DNA from: Streptosporangium amethystogenes | GTDB lineage: Bacteria > Actinomycetota > Actinomycetes > Streptosporangiales > Streptosporangiaceae | NCBI RefSeq assembly: GCF_000721075.1 | Contig: NZ_JOEQ01000007.1 | Coordinates: forward strand, 124,001-188,000 | Reading direction: 5' to 3' | Length of the DNA stretch: 64,000 nucleotides | Shown: piece after piece, positions 29,182 to 39,269 of the stretch | Layout: the number at the start of each line of letters is the position of its first letter | How positions within the stretch are numbered: the stretch's first letter is position 1 | Made by a program: the position numbers and the translations under genes | Notes under the pieces: model-generated | What the model was told of the DNA's origin: nothing | Seen by the model: the letters and a program-made list of their open reading frames with translations, nothing else | The model's database searches: none

Positions 29182-31593
29182 TCACTGAGCTAGTTCCTCC
29201 TCGCTGGGTCGACCCGCCTGCACCGTTCCGAAGCCCGCCACCACGACACCCGCCAGGGCGAGGTACGCCCGGCGGCCCGGAGCCCTCAGGTGGGACGGTT
29301 CCACCCGATCGGCCCTGCCGGGAGCCAACGCGTCCTCCCAGGGGACCCTGACGATCGCCCGGCACCTGCCCCGCGCGACCGCCTCCGCCTGCTCCACGTC
29401 CTCCATGCTGCGGCGGCTCACCCCGTTGACGACCATGACCGCCCGACGACGGAGGTCCGCGCAGCCGTGCCCGTCGAGCCACTCATAGGTCATGGCCACC
29501 GCGTCGGGCCCGTCCTCACTGGCCGGGACGACGAGAACGAGCTGATCCGCGTAGGGGAGCACCCGAGCGGCCAGGGCCGCCGCCGGGTCCATGACGATCA
29601 TCTTGTAGTACCGGTCGAGCGTGTCCATGGTCTGACCGAGCCGCCGGTCGGAGAAGAGCGTGCGGTCGGACAGGCGCTGCTCGGCACCGGCGTCGGTGTC
29701 CCCGGCGAGAACCTCCAGCCCCGAGGCACAACGGCTGGTGTAGGCGCGCATGCCCAGGTATCCCTGGACGTTGTCGAGACCGGCGAGCAGGGAGCTCAGG
29801 GTCTCGGGCGACTCGCCCTGGATCCGGCTGGACAGGGCGTGGGAGCCGGCGCTGGCGTCGACCGCGAGAATCCGGTCCTCCCGGTAGCGGGCGAGGGTGT
29901 GGCCGAGCATGAGCGCGGTCGTGGTCTGCCCGGCACCGCCGGTGCAGCCCAGCACCACCACCCGGCGGCTGCCGCTGAACACCGCCCTGGCCCGTGCCTC
30001 GTCGATCTCCGAACCGTCCGTACGGCCGCCGCCCCCGGGCCCGATCACCACCTGGGCCAGCCGCCGCCAGCCGCCCGAGGAGTCCCGGCCGACCACCGAC
30101 TCCACCCGGCGGACCCTGGCCCCCGCCTCCCCGGCCGAGGAGGTGGGCACCGGCACCACGGGGGCCACCGGATCGGCCTTCGCCGTTCCCGAGGGGACCG
30201 CGCGGATCGACATGCCGGCACCGGTCTGGACGCCGGTGTCCCCCGGGATGCCGGGAGCCGCCTGCGTCCCGGCGAGCCGCTCGGGCGGCCATGCCTTCGA
30301 GGTGTCGGCCGCCCGGCCGATCGGGGTGGGCCGTCCCCTGCGGTGCTGGTGTCGGGCGCTCCTGTCGTCCGGCGAGAGTTCGGCCGCCTCAACGTCACGG
30401 CGTCCGGTCGGCGCCGGTCCGACGAACCTGGGCACGAAGGACGGAACGGCCGGGGCGGAGGGCTTCTCCACCGGGTCCGGCACGACGGCCGGCCTCTCGG
30501 CGGGCACCGTACGGCCCTTGGCGGGTGTCTCCACACGGGCCGGCTCCGGAGCCGAGGGCGTGGGCGGCGGCACGGCCGGGGCCTCGGGACGCTCTTGGAC
30601 GGGAGAGCGCGAGGCGGGCACGGAGATCTCCGGAGCCGCCTCGGGCTCGGACGGGGCGGGCTGCGCGGGCGGGGCCGCGGCGCGCTGGGCCTCGGCGGAG
30701 GCGGCGAGCCTGCGCAGCCGCCGCAGCGCCTCGGTGCTGATCGGAGCTGCCGGAGCCTCCGGCGTGTCCGGCGTGTCCGATGTGCCGGGCGCCGCCGGAG
30801 TGCCCTCGGTGTGCTCCCCTACGGGGGCACGATCCTGCCGGGCCTTGGGCCGGTCGGCGGAGCCGTCGGCGATCGGCCGCGAGGGCGGGCCCAGGACCGG
30901 CGTATCCGGCGGGGAGATGACGGTCTCGATGGGAGCCGGCTCCGGGGGCACGGCGGGCAGCGAGGCCCCGGGCACCGCGGACAGGACGGGTGCGACGGCC
31001 GGGGCCGGCTCGACGGCCGTGGTCTGGGCGAGGGCCGGGGCGGTGCCCTGACGGAGTACGCGGGCCTCGCCCCAGGCGACGCGCTCGCGGGCGACCGGGG
31101 CGGTGGCGGCCGCCGCCGCCGCGGCGGCCACCGCTGGACGCACCTCGCGCGAGCGTGCGGCGGCGCGTTTGGACTGGGCGTGGCGGGCCTTGCGCGACGC
31201 CTTGGCCCGGACCGGGGCGGGCCGTGGCGCGGCCCGCCAGATCCGGCCGTTCAGCGCGATCTCGGCGGGCTCGGAGATGGGAGCCATCCGGCACCAGGTG
31301 CGCGGTTCGCCCACGTAGCGCATCTGTGACTGGAGCAGCTCGGTGAGCCGCTTGCTCTCGATCACCGGCCGGGTGGAGAGCCAGGTGACCACACCGGGCG
31401 GTACCAGGTAGAGCACGTGCCAGGGGGCCGCGAAGGGCAGGCCGAGCAGGTAGAGCAGGAGCGACCACGGGGCCAGCACTCCCACGAACCCACCGATCCA
31501 GACGATCGGGAGCGGCGTCGGCAGCCGTAGGTCGTACAGCTTGTAGAGCCGCTTCTCGATCCTCCAGATATTGGTGTACGTGGGCAGGTCCAC
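29182..31593 (-). CDS. TcpE-like membrane domain fused to MinD/ParA-like ATPase
   Basis: GTG 31593 is preceded by GGAGAGGAGGATCAC; 803 aa. Residues 1-100 (DLPTYTNIWRIEKRLYKLYD, two transmembrane helices) resemble the TcpE conjugation family, the VirB3-position protein. A Pro/Ala/Glu-rich disordered linker covers about 120-520. The last 260 residues are a MinD/ParA-like domain: LGCTGGAGQTTTALMLG (about 547-563), then ILAVDASAG and YYKMIVMDPAA. The Walker A Lys is Gln (GGAGQTT) and the MinD signature Lys is absent. Such domains in actinobacterial secretion clusters often read GGxGQT, so this may be family-typical, but ATP hydrolysis is doubtful. No equivalent fusion is present in ICEBs1 or Tn916 as far as I know. 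Confidence 0.82.
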   Translation of the reverse strand: MDLPTYTNIWRIEKRLYKLYDLRLPTPLPIVWIGGFVGVLAPWSLLLYLLGLPFAAPWHVLYLVPPGVVTWLSTRPVIESKRLTELLQSQMRYVGEPRTWCRMAPISEPAEIALNGRIWRAAPRPAPVRAKASRKARHAQSKRAAARSREVRPAVAAAAAAAATAPVARERVAWGEARVLRQGTAPALAQTTAVEPAPAVAPVLSAVPGASLPAVPPEPAPIETVISPPDTPVLGPPSRPIADGSADRPKARQDRAPVGEHTEGTPAAPGTSDTPDTPEAPAAPISTEALRRLRRLAASAEAQRAAAPPAQPAPSEPEAAPEISVPASRSPVQERPEAPAVPPPTPSAPEPARVETPAKGRTVPAERPAVVPDPVEKPSAPAVPSFVPRFVGPAPTGRRDVEAAELSPDDRSARHQHRRGRPTPIGRAADTSKAWPPERLAGTQAAPGIPGDTGVQTGAGMSIRAVPSGTAKADPVAPVVPVPTSSAGEAGARVRRVESVVGRDSSGGWRRLAQVVIGPGGGGRTDGSEIDEARARAVFSGSRRVVVLGCTGGAGQTTTALMLGHTLARYREDRILAVDASAGSHALSSRIQGESPETLSSLLAGLDNVQGYLGMRAYTSRCASGLEVLAGDTDAGAEQRLSDRTLFSDRRLGQTMDTLDRYYKMIVMDPAAALAARVLPYADQLVLVVPASEDGPDAVAMTYEWLDGHGCADLRRRAVMVVNGVSRRSMEDVEQAEAVARGRCRAIVRVPWEDALAPGRADRVEPSHLRAPGRRAYLALAGVVVAGFGTVQAGRPSEEELAQ

Positions 31594-31640
31594 GTGATCC
31601 TCCTCTCCGCCTCTCCTTGTTTGACCGTTTGGAGGCGGTC

Positions 31641-31931
31641 TCAACCCCCCGAGATGCCCAGTGCGCCCGCGATCGCCTTGGCAGTCACCTCGATGATGTT
31701 CGGCACATAGAAGATCACTCCGATGGCGATCGCCAGGATGATGAACTGAACGAACCTGGTGATCTCACGGGTGAAGAGGAAGAAGAGGGCCACCACCGAG
31801 ACGATGACGAGGAAGAGCGGCGCGAAGAAACTGCGGAGGAAGTCAGCGAGGCCTTCTGTGTTGACACCTGCCGGAGGGGCTGTGGGCTGAGCGAACTCCA
31901 TGGCGCTCAGCAGCATGGTCTTGAGAATCAC
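31641..31931 (-). CDS. Small two-helix membrane protein of the channel operon (TcpD/ConC position)
   Basis: The 96-residue protein starts at GTG 31931 after GGAGGACAAGAA. It has two transmembrane helices (about 37-53, PLFLVIVSVVALFFLF; 60-80, VQFIILAIAIGVIFYV), a short N-terminal part and little else. Location between VirB8-like and TcpE-like genes matches ConC of ICEBs1 and TcpD of pCW3. Topology also resembles VirB2-type pilins, so a structural subunit is possible. No sequence motif decides between them. Confidence 0.75.
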   Translation of the reverse strand: MILKTMLLSAMEFAQPTAPPAGVNTEGLADFLRSFFAPLFLVIVSVVALFFLFTREITRFVQFIILAIAIGVIFYVPNIIEVTAKAIAGALGISGG

Positions 31932-32068
31932 TTCTTGTCCTCCGTACTCACGATCGCGGCCCCCGGGCGGCGACGGGCCCGCGACGCACTCGCGCGCGAA
32001 CCCGAACCGGCGGCTCGTCGATCAGGGGGGGGTCTGCTCACCGTGGACCGGCACCATTCGATCATGCG

Positions 32069-33100
32069 TTACCTCGCCACGGATCGATACGCACCGCGAA
32101 TGTCCTTGACGAACCACTTGTCGCCTTGCTTGACCACGGTGAGCAGATAGGCCTGTTCGAGCTTGCCTTCCATCTGGCCGGGATCCGCGGGTTCCGGGTC
32201 GGTGGACTGCCTCGCCTTTGACGGCACACCCCACAGGACCGTCGCGGTCACCTCGCGGGTGACTCCCCCTCCAAGGGGCACGGCGAGCTCTTTGAGCTGC
32301 AGGAAGGTGAACGCGCCGGCGAATCCCTCCAGGGTGATCCCGGCGTCGGCGTAACGCTGCAGCGAGGCGGTGTCACTCGCCGCGTAGGCCTTGAAGAAGT
32401 CTTCCAGCGGGGTGCGCAGCTCCTGCTCCGCGGCGCGGTCACGCTCGGGTGCGGCCTTGGGCGGCAGGCCGGCCGCCTTCGGCGCCGGCAGGATGCCCGG
32501 ACGCCCCGCGACGACGAACCTCTTCGTGGACCGGTCGTGATAGACGGGCACCGACAGGAGCTGGCGGCGGTTGTCCGACTGGTAGAGGACGGTGACGACC
32601 GCGTTGTCCGCGTCGACGACCTCGATCCCGTACGGTTGCACCGCGCCGGCGCTCATCCGGCCGAAACCGTCCCAGCCGAACTGCGGCTCCGTGCCTTCGG
32701 GCAGGTAGGGGGCGAGCCGCGACCTTCTTTCCTCAAGACGGGCCCCGTCGAAGTTCAGGTAGACCTCGGCGAACTGGGTCGCGAAGGCGGACCCCTGGGC
32801 GGCGGGGAACCCGCTGTCGGAGGCGGGGGCCGCGCCCGAGGGGGCGTTCTGCTGGGTGAAGCGCTCGAAGGGCGCGCGGACCCCGTTCACCACGATGACG
32901 ACTATCAGCGCCCAGAGCACGGCGCGGCCGGTCCACACCAGCCAGCGACCGCCTCCACCGGACCAGCGGCCCCGCGACGCGCCCCGCCCGCGCGCCGGGG
33001 CGCGTCCGAGATCGGGGTCGTCGGGAAAGTCCGGGTATGCCGACAGCTCAGGGTCGCCAGCGATCCGGGGATCACGCTGGACCGTCGACCTTCGAGCCAT
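32069..33100 (-). CDS. Bitopic VirB8/TcpC-like conjugation protein, first gene of channel operon
   Basis: ATG 33100 is chosen for GGAGGCGTG directly upstream; 343 aa. A cytoplasmic Arg/Gly/Asp-rich N-terminus (about 1-55) is followed by one transmembrane helix (about 56-76, AVLWALIVVIVVNGV). Two NTF2-like repeats follow outside: about 105-215 (FAEVYLNFDG to VPVYHDRSTKRFVVAG) and 235-340 (FFKAYAASDTASL to VVKQGDKWFVKDIRGAY). Two tandem NTF2-like domains are the hallmark of TcpC (pCW3), Orf13 (Tn916) and ConB (ICEBs1), which hold the channel together. The gene ends 137 bp before the next one. Confidence 0.85.
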   Translation of the reverse strand: MARRSTVQRDPRIAGDPELSAYPDFPDDPDLGRAPARGRGASRGRWSGGGGRWLVWTGRAVLWALIVVIVVNGVRAPFERFTQQNAPSGAAPASDSGFPAAQGSAFATQFAEVYLNFDGARLEERRSRLAPYLPEGTEPQFGWDGFGRMSAGAVQPYGIEVVDADNAVVTVLYQSDNRRQLLSVPVYHDRSTKRFVVAGRPGILPAPKAAGLPPKAAPERDRAAEQELRTPLEDFFKAYAASDTASLQRYADAGITLEGFAGAFTFLQLKELAVPLGGGVTREVTATVLWGVPSKARQSTDPEPADPGQMEGKLEQAYLLTVVKQGDKWFVKDIRGAYRSVAR

Positions 33101-33657
33101 CACGCCTCCGCTCGCGTCAATCCTCGGCCGTACGGTGTCATATCGCCGCCGATCCCGTTGGCCATGGTGACGCACTTACTCTAGCCGCCCCGCCGATTCT
33201 TCCAGGAAAGCCACGCCTATGCTGCAGGCATCGCGATGACTGAGCAAACCCGGTCTGGAACCCCGGTGAGACCGGCGATGCCGCCAATGCCCGATGAAAA
33301 GTGCATTACCCCTGGCCAGCGCATGGGTCGATTACTCAAACGCCACGCATTGCTAACTGGACGGTTCCCGGACTGTCGCGACCTGCGCATTTAACCCAAA
33401 ACACATCACCCAGTGTCACAATCCCACGGAATGGACTCGTTTCCCGGCCCGAACAACGACCGGGCCACGAGGGTGCCCACCGGCGCGTCGGCTTCCCGCT
33501 CGGCACGACGTCCGATGTCTCCGGGCCGAGGAGATCGTCGACCCGGCCCGGCGGGCATCGTGACGATCATCGACGGATGACCACGCGAACGCGTCGCGCC
33601 CCCGCTTTCGGCTTTCGGCTTTCGGCCGAGCCGGCCGGACGAACCTCGTACGACAGG
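33101..33657. other. Intergenic stretch upstream of the channel operon, no gene seen
   Basis: About 560 bp separate the channel operon from ychF. The GC content drops around 33370-33430. A hairpin CCGGTCT/AGACCGG lies at 33250-33275. TAGAGT on the minus strand (33178-33183 region) is a weak -10 candidate for the channel operon. Open frames crossing here on the plus strand run antisense into ychF and show no family signature. I see no RNA gene that I can name. Confidence 0.4.
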
Positions 33658-33695
33658 AGAAGACCCCCGCTCGATCGGGCGAGCGGGGGCCTTCT
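33658..33695 (-). terminator. Terminator of ychF
   Basis: On the minus strand AGAAGG-CCCCCGCTCG pairs with CGAGCGGGGG-TCTTCT: a 16-bp stem with one G-T wobble and a 6-base loop. It starts 11 bp after the ychF stop. Confidence 0.85.
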
Positions 33696-33705
33696 GGGCG
33701 ATCGG

Positions 33706-34794
<1,089 letters not shown>

Positions 34795-35040
34795 GTGAGC
34801 CGAGTTTACGCGGAATGACCCACTGCTACCCGCCATCGGCAGGTCACAGGGTGGTGGACATCCCGTTCGCGCGACCGCCGTCGGTGGTTCGGCACCGATC
34901 GGGACCGTCCGGGTGGCTCTCCCCGGTTCGGCCGGGTTCGAACACGATGCCGCGGCTCCCGGTCCGGCCCCGGGCGCCTTCGGAAGGCGTGTCGGCGCGC
35001 CAGAAGTGACCGAGCCTGGAATCATGCCGGGGTGGACGTC

Positions 35041-36345
35041 ATGGCGCTCTCCTTCCAGCTCGCGGTGGGCCTCGCCGCGGGGCTCGCGATCGGCTTCCTG
35101 CTGGGCCGGGCGCGCGCCTCCTCGGGAGCCGCCGACGTCATCGCGCGTCTGGCCGACGCCGAGGCCCGCGCGAAGATCGCCGAGGAGAAGGTCGTCTACA
35201 TCGAGGAGCAGCTCTCCGAACGGTTCCAGGCCCTGTCGAGCCGGGCGCTCGACGTCAACAACCTGCGGTTCCTGGAGCTGGCCGAGACGAGGCTGGCCGC
35301 CAACCGGGCCGAGGCGGCCGGTGAGCTGGAGCAGCGCAAGCAGGCGGTCGAGCATCTGATCGAGCCGTTGAAGGACACCCTGGCCCGCGTCGAGACGCAG
35401 CTGCGCGACACGCAGACCGGCCAGCGGGCCGCCCACGCGGAGCTGGCCAAGCACATCGACGTCGTCCGCGAGAGCAACGAGCAACTCCGCGCCCAGACCA
35501 ACTCCCTGGTACGGGCCCTGCAACGCCCCGAGGCCCGGGGCCGGTGGGGAGAGCTCCAGCTCCGCAGGGTCGCCGAGATCGCCGGGATGCAGCGGTTCTG
35601 CGACTTCGACGAGCAGGTGAGCGTCACCACGCCGGACGGCGTGCTACGGCCCGACATGGTGGTACGACTGGCCGGCGGCAAGAACATCGTGGTGGACTCC
35701 AAGGTCTCCCTCGCCGCCTACCTTGAGGCCGCCGAGTCGGCCGACCCCGACCACCAGTCGGCCCGGCTCGACTCCCACGCCCGTCACGTGCGCGAGCACG
35801 TGGACCGGCTGGCCGCCAAGGCCTACTGGCAGGCGTTCAGCCCGGCACCGGAGTTCATGGTGCTGTTCATCCCCGGTGAGGCGTTCCTCGCCCCGGCGCT
35901 GGAGCGCGACCCCGCCCTGCTGGAGTACGCCATGCGGCGGCGGGTCCACATCGCCACCCCCACCACGCTGATCACCATGCTCCGCACCGCGCAGTACGCC
36001 TGGCAGCAGGCCGCGCTCAGCGAGAACGCGCGGGCGATCTTCGAGGTCGGCAGGGAGCTGTACGAGCGGCTGAGCAGCATGGGTCGCAACGTCGACGCGC
36101 TGGGCCGCTCGCTGAACCGGGCCGTGGAGTCGTACAACAGGACTGTCGGCTCGCTGGAGACCCGGGTGCTGGTGAGCGCGCGCAAACTAAACGATCTGGG
36201 ACTGGTCGAGACCGATCTGGACAGGCCGCAGGCGGTCGAGGACCTGCCACGCGCGCTGACCTCGCCGGAACTGCTCGTGGAAGAGGAGCCAAGCTCGCCT
36301 CTCGTATCCCGCCTGAACGGTAGGTTGGCCAACGACCTGCCCTGA
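35041..36345 (+). CDS. rmuC: DNA recombination protein RmuC
   Basis: ATG 35041 gives 434 aa; GTG 35032 is an equally open alternative, with GGTGG 5 bp before the ATG. A short N-terminal transmembrane helix (about 4-22) is followed by a coiled coil (about 30-150) and the RmuC nuclease-like domain: RGRWGELQLRRVAEIAGM, GKNIVVDSKVSLAAYL and FMVLFIPGEAFLAPAL. RmuC limits inversion at short repeats and has the PD-(D/E)XK fold. It is divergent from ychF, 246 bp away. Confidence 0.94.
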   Translation: MALSFQLAVGLAAGLAIGFLLGRARASSGAADVIARLADAEARAKIAEEKVVYIEEQLSERFQALSSRALDVNNLRFLELAETRLAANRAEAAGELEQRKQAVEHLIEPLKDTLARVETQLRDTQTGQRAAHAELAKHIDVVRESNEQLRAQTNSLVRALQRPEARGRWGELQLRRVAEIAGMQRFCDFDEQVSVTTPDGVLRPDMVVRLAGGKNIVVDSKVSLAAYLEAAESADPDHQSARLDSHARHVREHVDRLAAKAYWQAFSPAPEFMVLFIPGEAFLAPALERDPALLEYAMRRRVHIATPTTLITMLRTAQYAWQQAALSENARAIFEVGRELYERLSSMGRNVDALGRSLNRAVESYNRTVGSLETRVLVSARKLNDLGLVETDLDRPQAVEDLPRALTSPELLVEEEPSSPLVSRLNGRLANDLP

Positions 36346-36473
36346 AACTGTTCTCCCAAGGCGCCGACGGCCGGACACTGGAGGCGACGGGGTTGACGAC
36401 GTGGGGTCCGAGGTCATGGGGAGCGAGTGGTGGACGAACGAGGCGGCGTACAGCCGGTCGGCGGGGTGATCGT

Positions 36474-36998
36474 ATGAGTGAACTTGACCGGACCACCGGC
36501 GGTATCCGGCTGACCGTCCGGGGCGCGCTGGCCCTCGTGCTGGTGTCCACGCTGGTGGGCAGCGTGCTGCAGGCGCTGTTCGGAGTGGCGGCGCTGACCG
36601 GGGCGGCGTTCGTGGCCGGCTGCGTGGCCGCGGCGGCGCTGGTGAACCGCAGGGACCTGCTGTCGCTGGTGGTCTCTCCGCCCCTGGTCTTCTTCGTGAC
36701 CACCGTGCTCATCGAGGCGGTCCGTTCCCTGTTCGCGCCCACGCTCGTCCAGGCCTTCGGCCTGGGCATGTACACCGCGCTCTCGCAGGGTGCCCCGTGG
36801 CTGTTCGGCGGTTCGCTCCTGGTGCTGGTCATCGCCTGGCGCCGCGGTCTGACCCACTGCGTCCGTGAGCTGCGCGACGAGCTCAGGGCCGGCAAGGCCT
36901 CCGTTCCCGCGCCGAGGAGCGGCGAGGGCGCCTTCGCCCCCGAGCCCGAGGGGTACTTCGAGCCCAAGGTGTACGGCACACCGCGCGAAGGCTCCTGA
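36474..36998 (+). CDS. DUF6542-type four-helix membrane protein
   Basis: The 174-residue protein starts at ATG 36474 after GGCGGGGTGATCGT. Four hydrophobic helices (about 15-35, 39-56, 64-85, 103-120) are followed by a charged C-terminal tail with a Pro/Glu-rich end (EPEGYFEPKVYGTP). It matches what I know as DUF6542, an actinobacterial family of unknown role often near rmuC and ispH. Convergent with ispH; the 98-bp gap holds no clear terminator. Confidence 0.75.
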   Translation: MSELDRTTGGIRLTVRGALALVLVSTLVGSVLQALFGVAALTGAAFVAGCVAAAALVNRRDLLSLVVSPPLVFFVTTVLIEAVRSLFAPTLVQAFGLGMYTALSQGAPWLFGGSLLVLVIAWRRGLTHCVRELRDELRAGKASVPAPRSGEGAFAPEPEGYFEPKVYGTPREGS

Positions 36999-37096
36999 CC
37001 GCCGGGCACGAGGTCTCAAAAACGGCCGCAAAACGGGCCGGTGGGGCGGCACCGTGCCCGTAGAGCGGCGGCGGAACTCCTCGAACAGCGGTGCGG

Positions 37097-38065
37097 TCAG
37101 ACCGTGACGCGCAGGTCCTTGCGCAGCTCGTGCGGGAGCGCGAAGCGCACGCTCTCCTGGACGGACTCGACCTCTTCGACGTCCTCGAAGCCGCACCTGG
37201 CGAGGCGGGCCAGGACTTCGGTGACGAGCTCCTCCGGCACCGAGGCGCCGCTCGTCACGCCGACCGTGGTGACACCGTCGAGCCAGGCGTCCTCGATGAA
37301 CGCGGCGTCGTCGACGAGGTAGGAGGCGTCGGCCCCGTGGTCGAGGGCGACCTCGACCAGCCGCTTGGAGTTGGAGGAGTTCTCCGAGCCGACCACGATG
37401 ACCAGCTCCGCCTGTGCGGCGATCTCCTTGACGGCGACCTGACGGTTCTGGGTGGCGTAGCAGATGTCGTCGCTCGGCGGGTCGATCAGGTTCGGGAAGC
37501 GCTCCTTGAGCCGGGAGACCGTCTCGACCGTCTCGTCCACGGAGAGCGTGGTCTGTGACAGCCAGACCAGCCGCTCGGGATCCTTGACCCGCACGGCGCC
37601 GACCGACTCCAGACCGTCGACGAGCTGGATGTGGTCGGGTGCCTCACCAGCGGTGCCCTCGACCTCCTCGTGGCCCTCGTGGCCGATGAGGAGGATGTCG
37701 TAGTCCTGGGACGCGAAGCGCCTGGCCTCGTTGTGCACCTTGGTCACCAGCGGGCAGGTGGCGTCGATCGTCTTGAGGCTGCGCCGGGCGGCCTCCTGGT
37801 GGACCGCGGGAGAGACTCCGTGGGCGGAGAAGACCACGATGGCCCCCTCGGGCACCTGCTCGGTCTCCTCGACGAAGATCGCTCCGCGTGCCTCCAGCGT
37901 CTTGACCACATGGGTGTTGTGGACGATCTGCTTGCGGACGTAGATCGGGGCACCGTACTGCTCCAGCGCCTTCTCCACGGCCTGAACAGCACGATCGACC
38001 CCCGCGCAGTAACCGCGGGGCTTCGCCACCAGTACGCGTCGGGTCGCGGAGGTCTTGGAAGTCAT
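37097..38065 (-). CDS. ispH: 4-hydroxy-3-methylbut-2-enyl diphosphate reductase
   Basis: The 322-aa enzyme makes IPP and DMAPP from HMBPP in the last MEP-pathway step, using a [4Fe-4S] cluster. Its three Cys ligands are in [15 protein letters not shown] and [10 protein letters not shown]. Other catalytic residues are visible in [16 protein letters not shown] and [10 protein letters not shown]. It starts at ATG 38065 with TAGCAT 6 bp upstream. Divergent from the lipid-droplet protein gene. Confidence 0.97.
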   Translation of the reverse strand: MTSKTSATRRVLVAKPRGYCAGVDRAVQAVEKALEQYGAPIYVRKQIVHNTHVVKTLEARGAIFVEETEQVPEGAIVVFSAHGVSPAVHQEAARRSLKTIDATCPLVTKVHNEARRFASQDYDILLIGHEGHEEVEGTAGEAPDHIQLVDGLESVGAVRVKDPERLVWLSQTTLSVDETVETVSRLKERFPNLIDPPSDDICYATQNRQVAVKEIAAQAELVIVVGSENSSNSKRLVEVALDHGADASYLVDDAAFIEDAWLDGVTTVGVTSGASVPEELVTEVLARLARCGFEDVEEVESVQESVRFALPHELRKDLRVTV

Positions 38066-38177
38066 GCTCTTATGCTACGTGGAGACGCCCGCGAGACAGC
38101 CCATACGTCCCACAAGCTCATGCGGCACAGTCTTGCCACAATAGCCTTTCTCGATACAGACCTCCCAGGGAGACGAT

Positions 38178-39242
38178 ATGTCAGTCCCCGACATGATCCG
38201 CAATGTCACGCAGAAGGCAAAAGACCTGCCGCTGCACATGTTGCAGACCGCACTGAGCGGGGTGGGCCAGGCCCTGCTCCTCGGCGACCGCGTACGGTCC
38301 AAGATCAAGGGTACCTCCGGCCAGGGAGAAGAGCCCGACGGGTCCCGGGAGACGCCCGGCGGCCAGTCGGCGGAGACCACTGAGAAGGCCGCGGAGCAGT
38401 TGGAGAAGCCCGCCCGCCGTGCGCCCGTCATCTTCGCGCCGCGCCCGGAGAAGGCCGCGGACAAGGCGACCGCCGCCGAGAGCAACGGCGCCAGGACCAC
38501 CCGCGAGCCGGTCATCTTCAGCCCCGCCAAGCCCAAGGCCGCGGAGCCCTCCGCCGCCGAGGCCGCCACCGAGGCCGTCGAGACCCCGGCCGCCACCGAG
38601 GCGCCGGCCACCGCCCCGGAGCCCGAGGCCGCCGAGACCAAGGCCGCCGAGGCCCCCATCGCGGAGCCCTCCAGCACGGAGGCCCAGGCCACCACCGAGA
38701 CCCAGGCAGAGGCCCCGATCCCCGCGGAGACCCCCGCCGCCGAGCCGAAGACCGCCGAAACCCCGGCCGCCGAGACACCCGCCGCGAAGAAGCCCCGGGC
38801 CACCCGGGCCAAGCCCAAGGCCGCCGTGGAGTCCGTGGAGACCGAGGCCCCCGCCCCCAAGACCGCCCCGAAGGCCAAGGCGACCAGGGCACGCAAGACC
38901 GCCAAGACCTCCGCCCTGGCGACCCCGGCGGCGGAGAACGACGCCCCCGTCGAGACGCCCGCGGCGGTGAAGGTCGAGGTCGAGCGGGTCGAGACCGCGA
39001 AGCCCGAGAGCACCGACGCCGCGGCGGTCGAGGTGACGAAGACCAGGGTCGCGGCACCCGAGGCGGCCGAGCCGCTGCCCGGCTACGCGGAGCTGACCGT
39101 CGCGTCGTTGCGAGCGCGGATGCGGGGCAGGACGTCCGAGCAGATCCGGGAGCTGCTCGCCTACGAGCGCGCCACCGCAGGCCGCGAGGCCGTCGTGCGG
39201 ATGTACGAGAACCGCCTGGCCAAGCTGGAGGCCGCCGAATAG
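38178..39242 (+). CDS. Lipid droplet-associated (MLDS-like) protein with long Ala/Pro/Lys-rich middle
   Basis: The protein has 354 aa and starts at ATG 38178 after GGGAGACGAT. The N-terminus (about 1-45, MIRNVTQKAKDLPLHMLQTAL) is an amphipathic segment like that of the rhodococcal lipid-droplet small protein family (mycobacterial Rv1109c type). Residues about 60-295 are low-complexity Ala/Pro/Glu/Lys, with histone-tail-like TPAAKKPRATRAKPKA. The C-terminal 60 residues (ELTVASLRARMRGRTSEQIRE) form a helical domain. Position between ispH and xseA is the same as in mycobacteria, which supports the call. The long middle is larger than in rhodococci as I recall. Confidence 0.82.
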   Translation: MSVPDMIRNVTQKAKDLPLHMLQTALSGVGQALLLGDRVRSKIKGTSGQGEEPDGSRETPGGQSAETTEKAAEQLEKPARRAPVIFAPRPEKAADKATAAESNGARTTREPVIFSPAKPKAAEPSAAEAATEAVETPAATEAPATAPEPEAAETKAAEAPIAEPSSTEAQATTETQAEAPIPAETPAAEPKTAETPAAETPAAKKPRATRAKPKAAVESVETEAPAPKTAPKAKATRARKTAKTSALATPAAENDAPVETPAAVKVEVERVETAKPESTDAAAVEVTKTRVAAPEAAEPLPGYAELTVASLRARMRGRTSEQIRELLAYERATAGREAVVRMYENRLAKLEAAE

Positions 39243-39269
39243 TCGCCTCCGGCGCGTAGGCTCCCGGCC

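Noticed and set aside
26646..29351. Plus-strand frame of 901 codons across the VirB4 gene
   Set aside because: It is antisense to a protein with clear Walker motifs; no domain on this strand.
22489..33100. Active integrative conjugative element
   Set aside because: No integrase, relaxase, coupling protein, attachment repeats or tRNA edge were found, and GC content and codon use match the surroundings.
33185..33657. Cyclic di-AMP or cobalamin riboswitch before the channel operon
   Set aside because: I looked for the conserved blocks and could not fit either; only a short hairpin is present.
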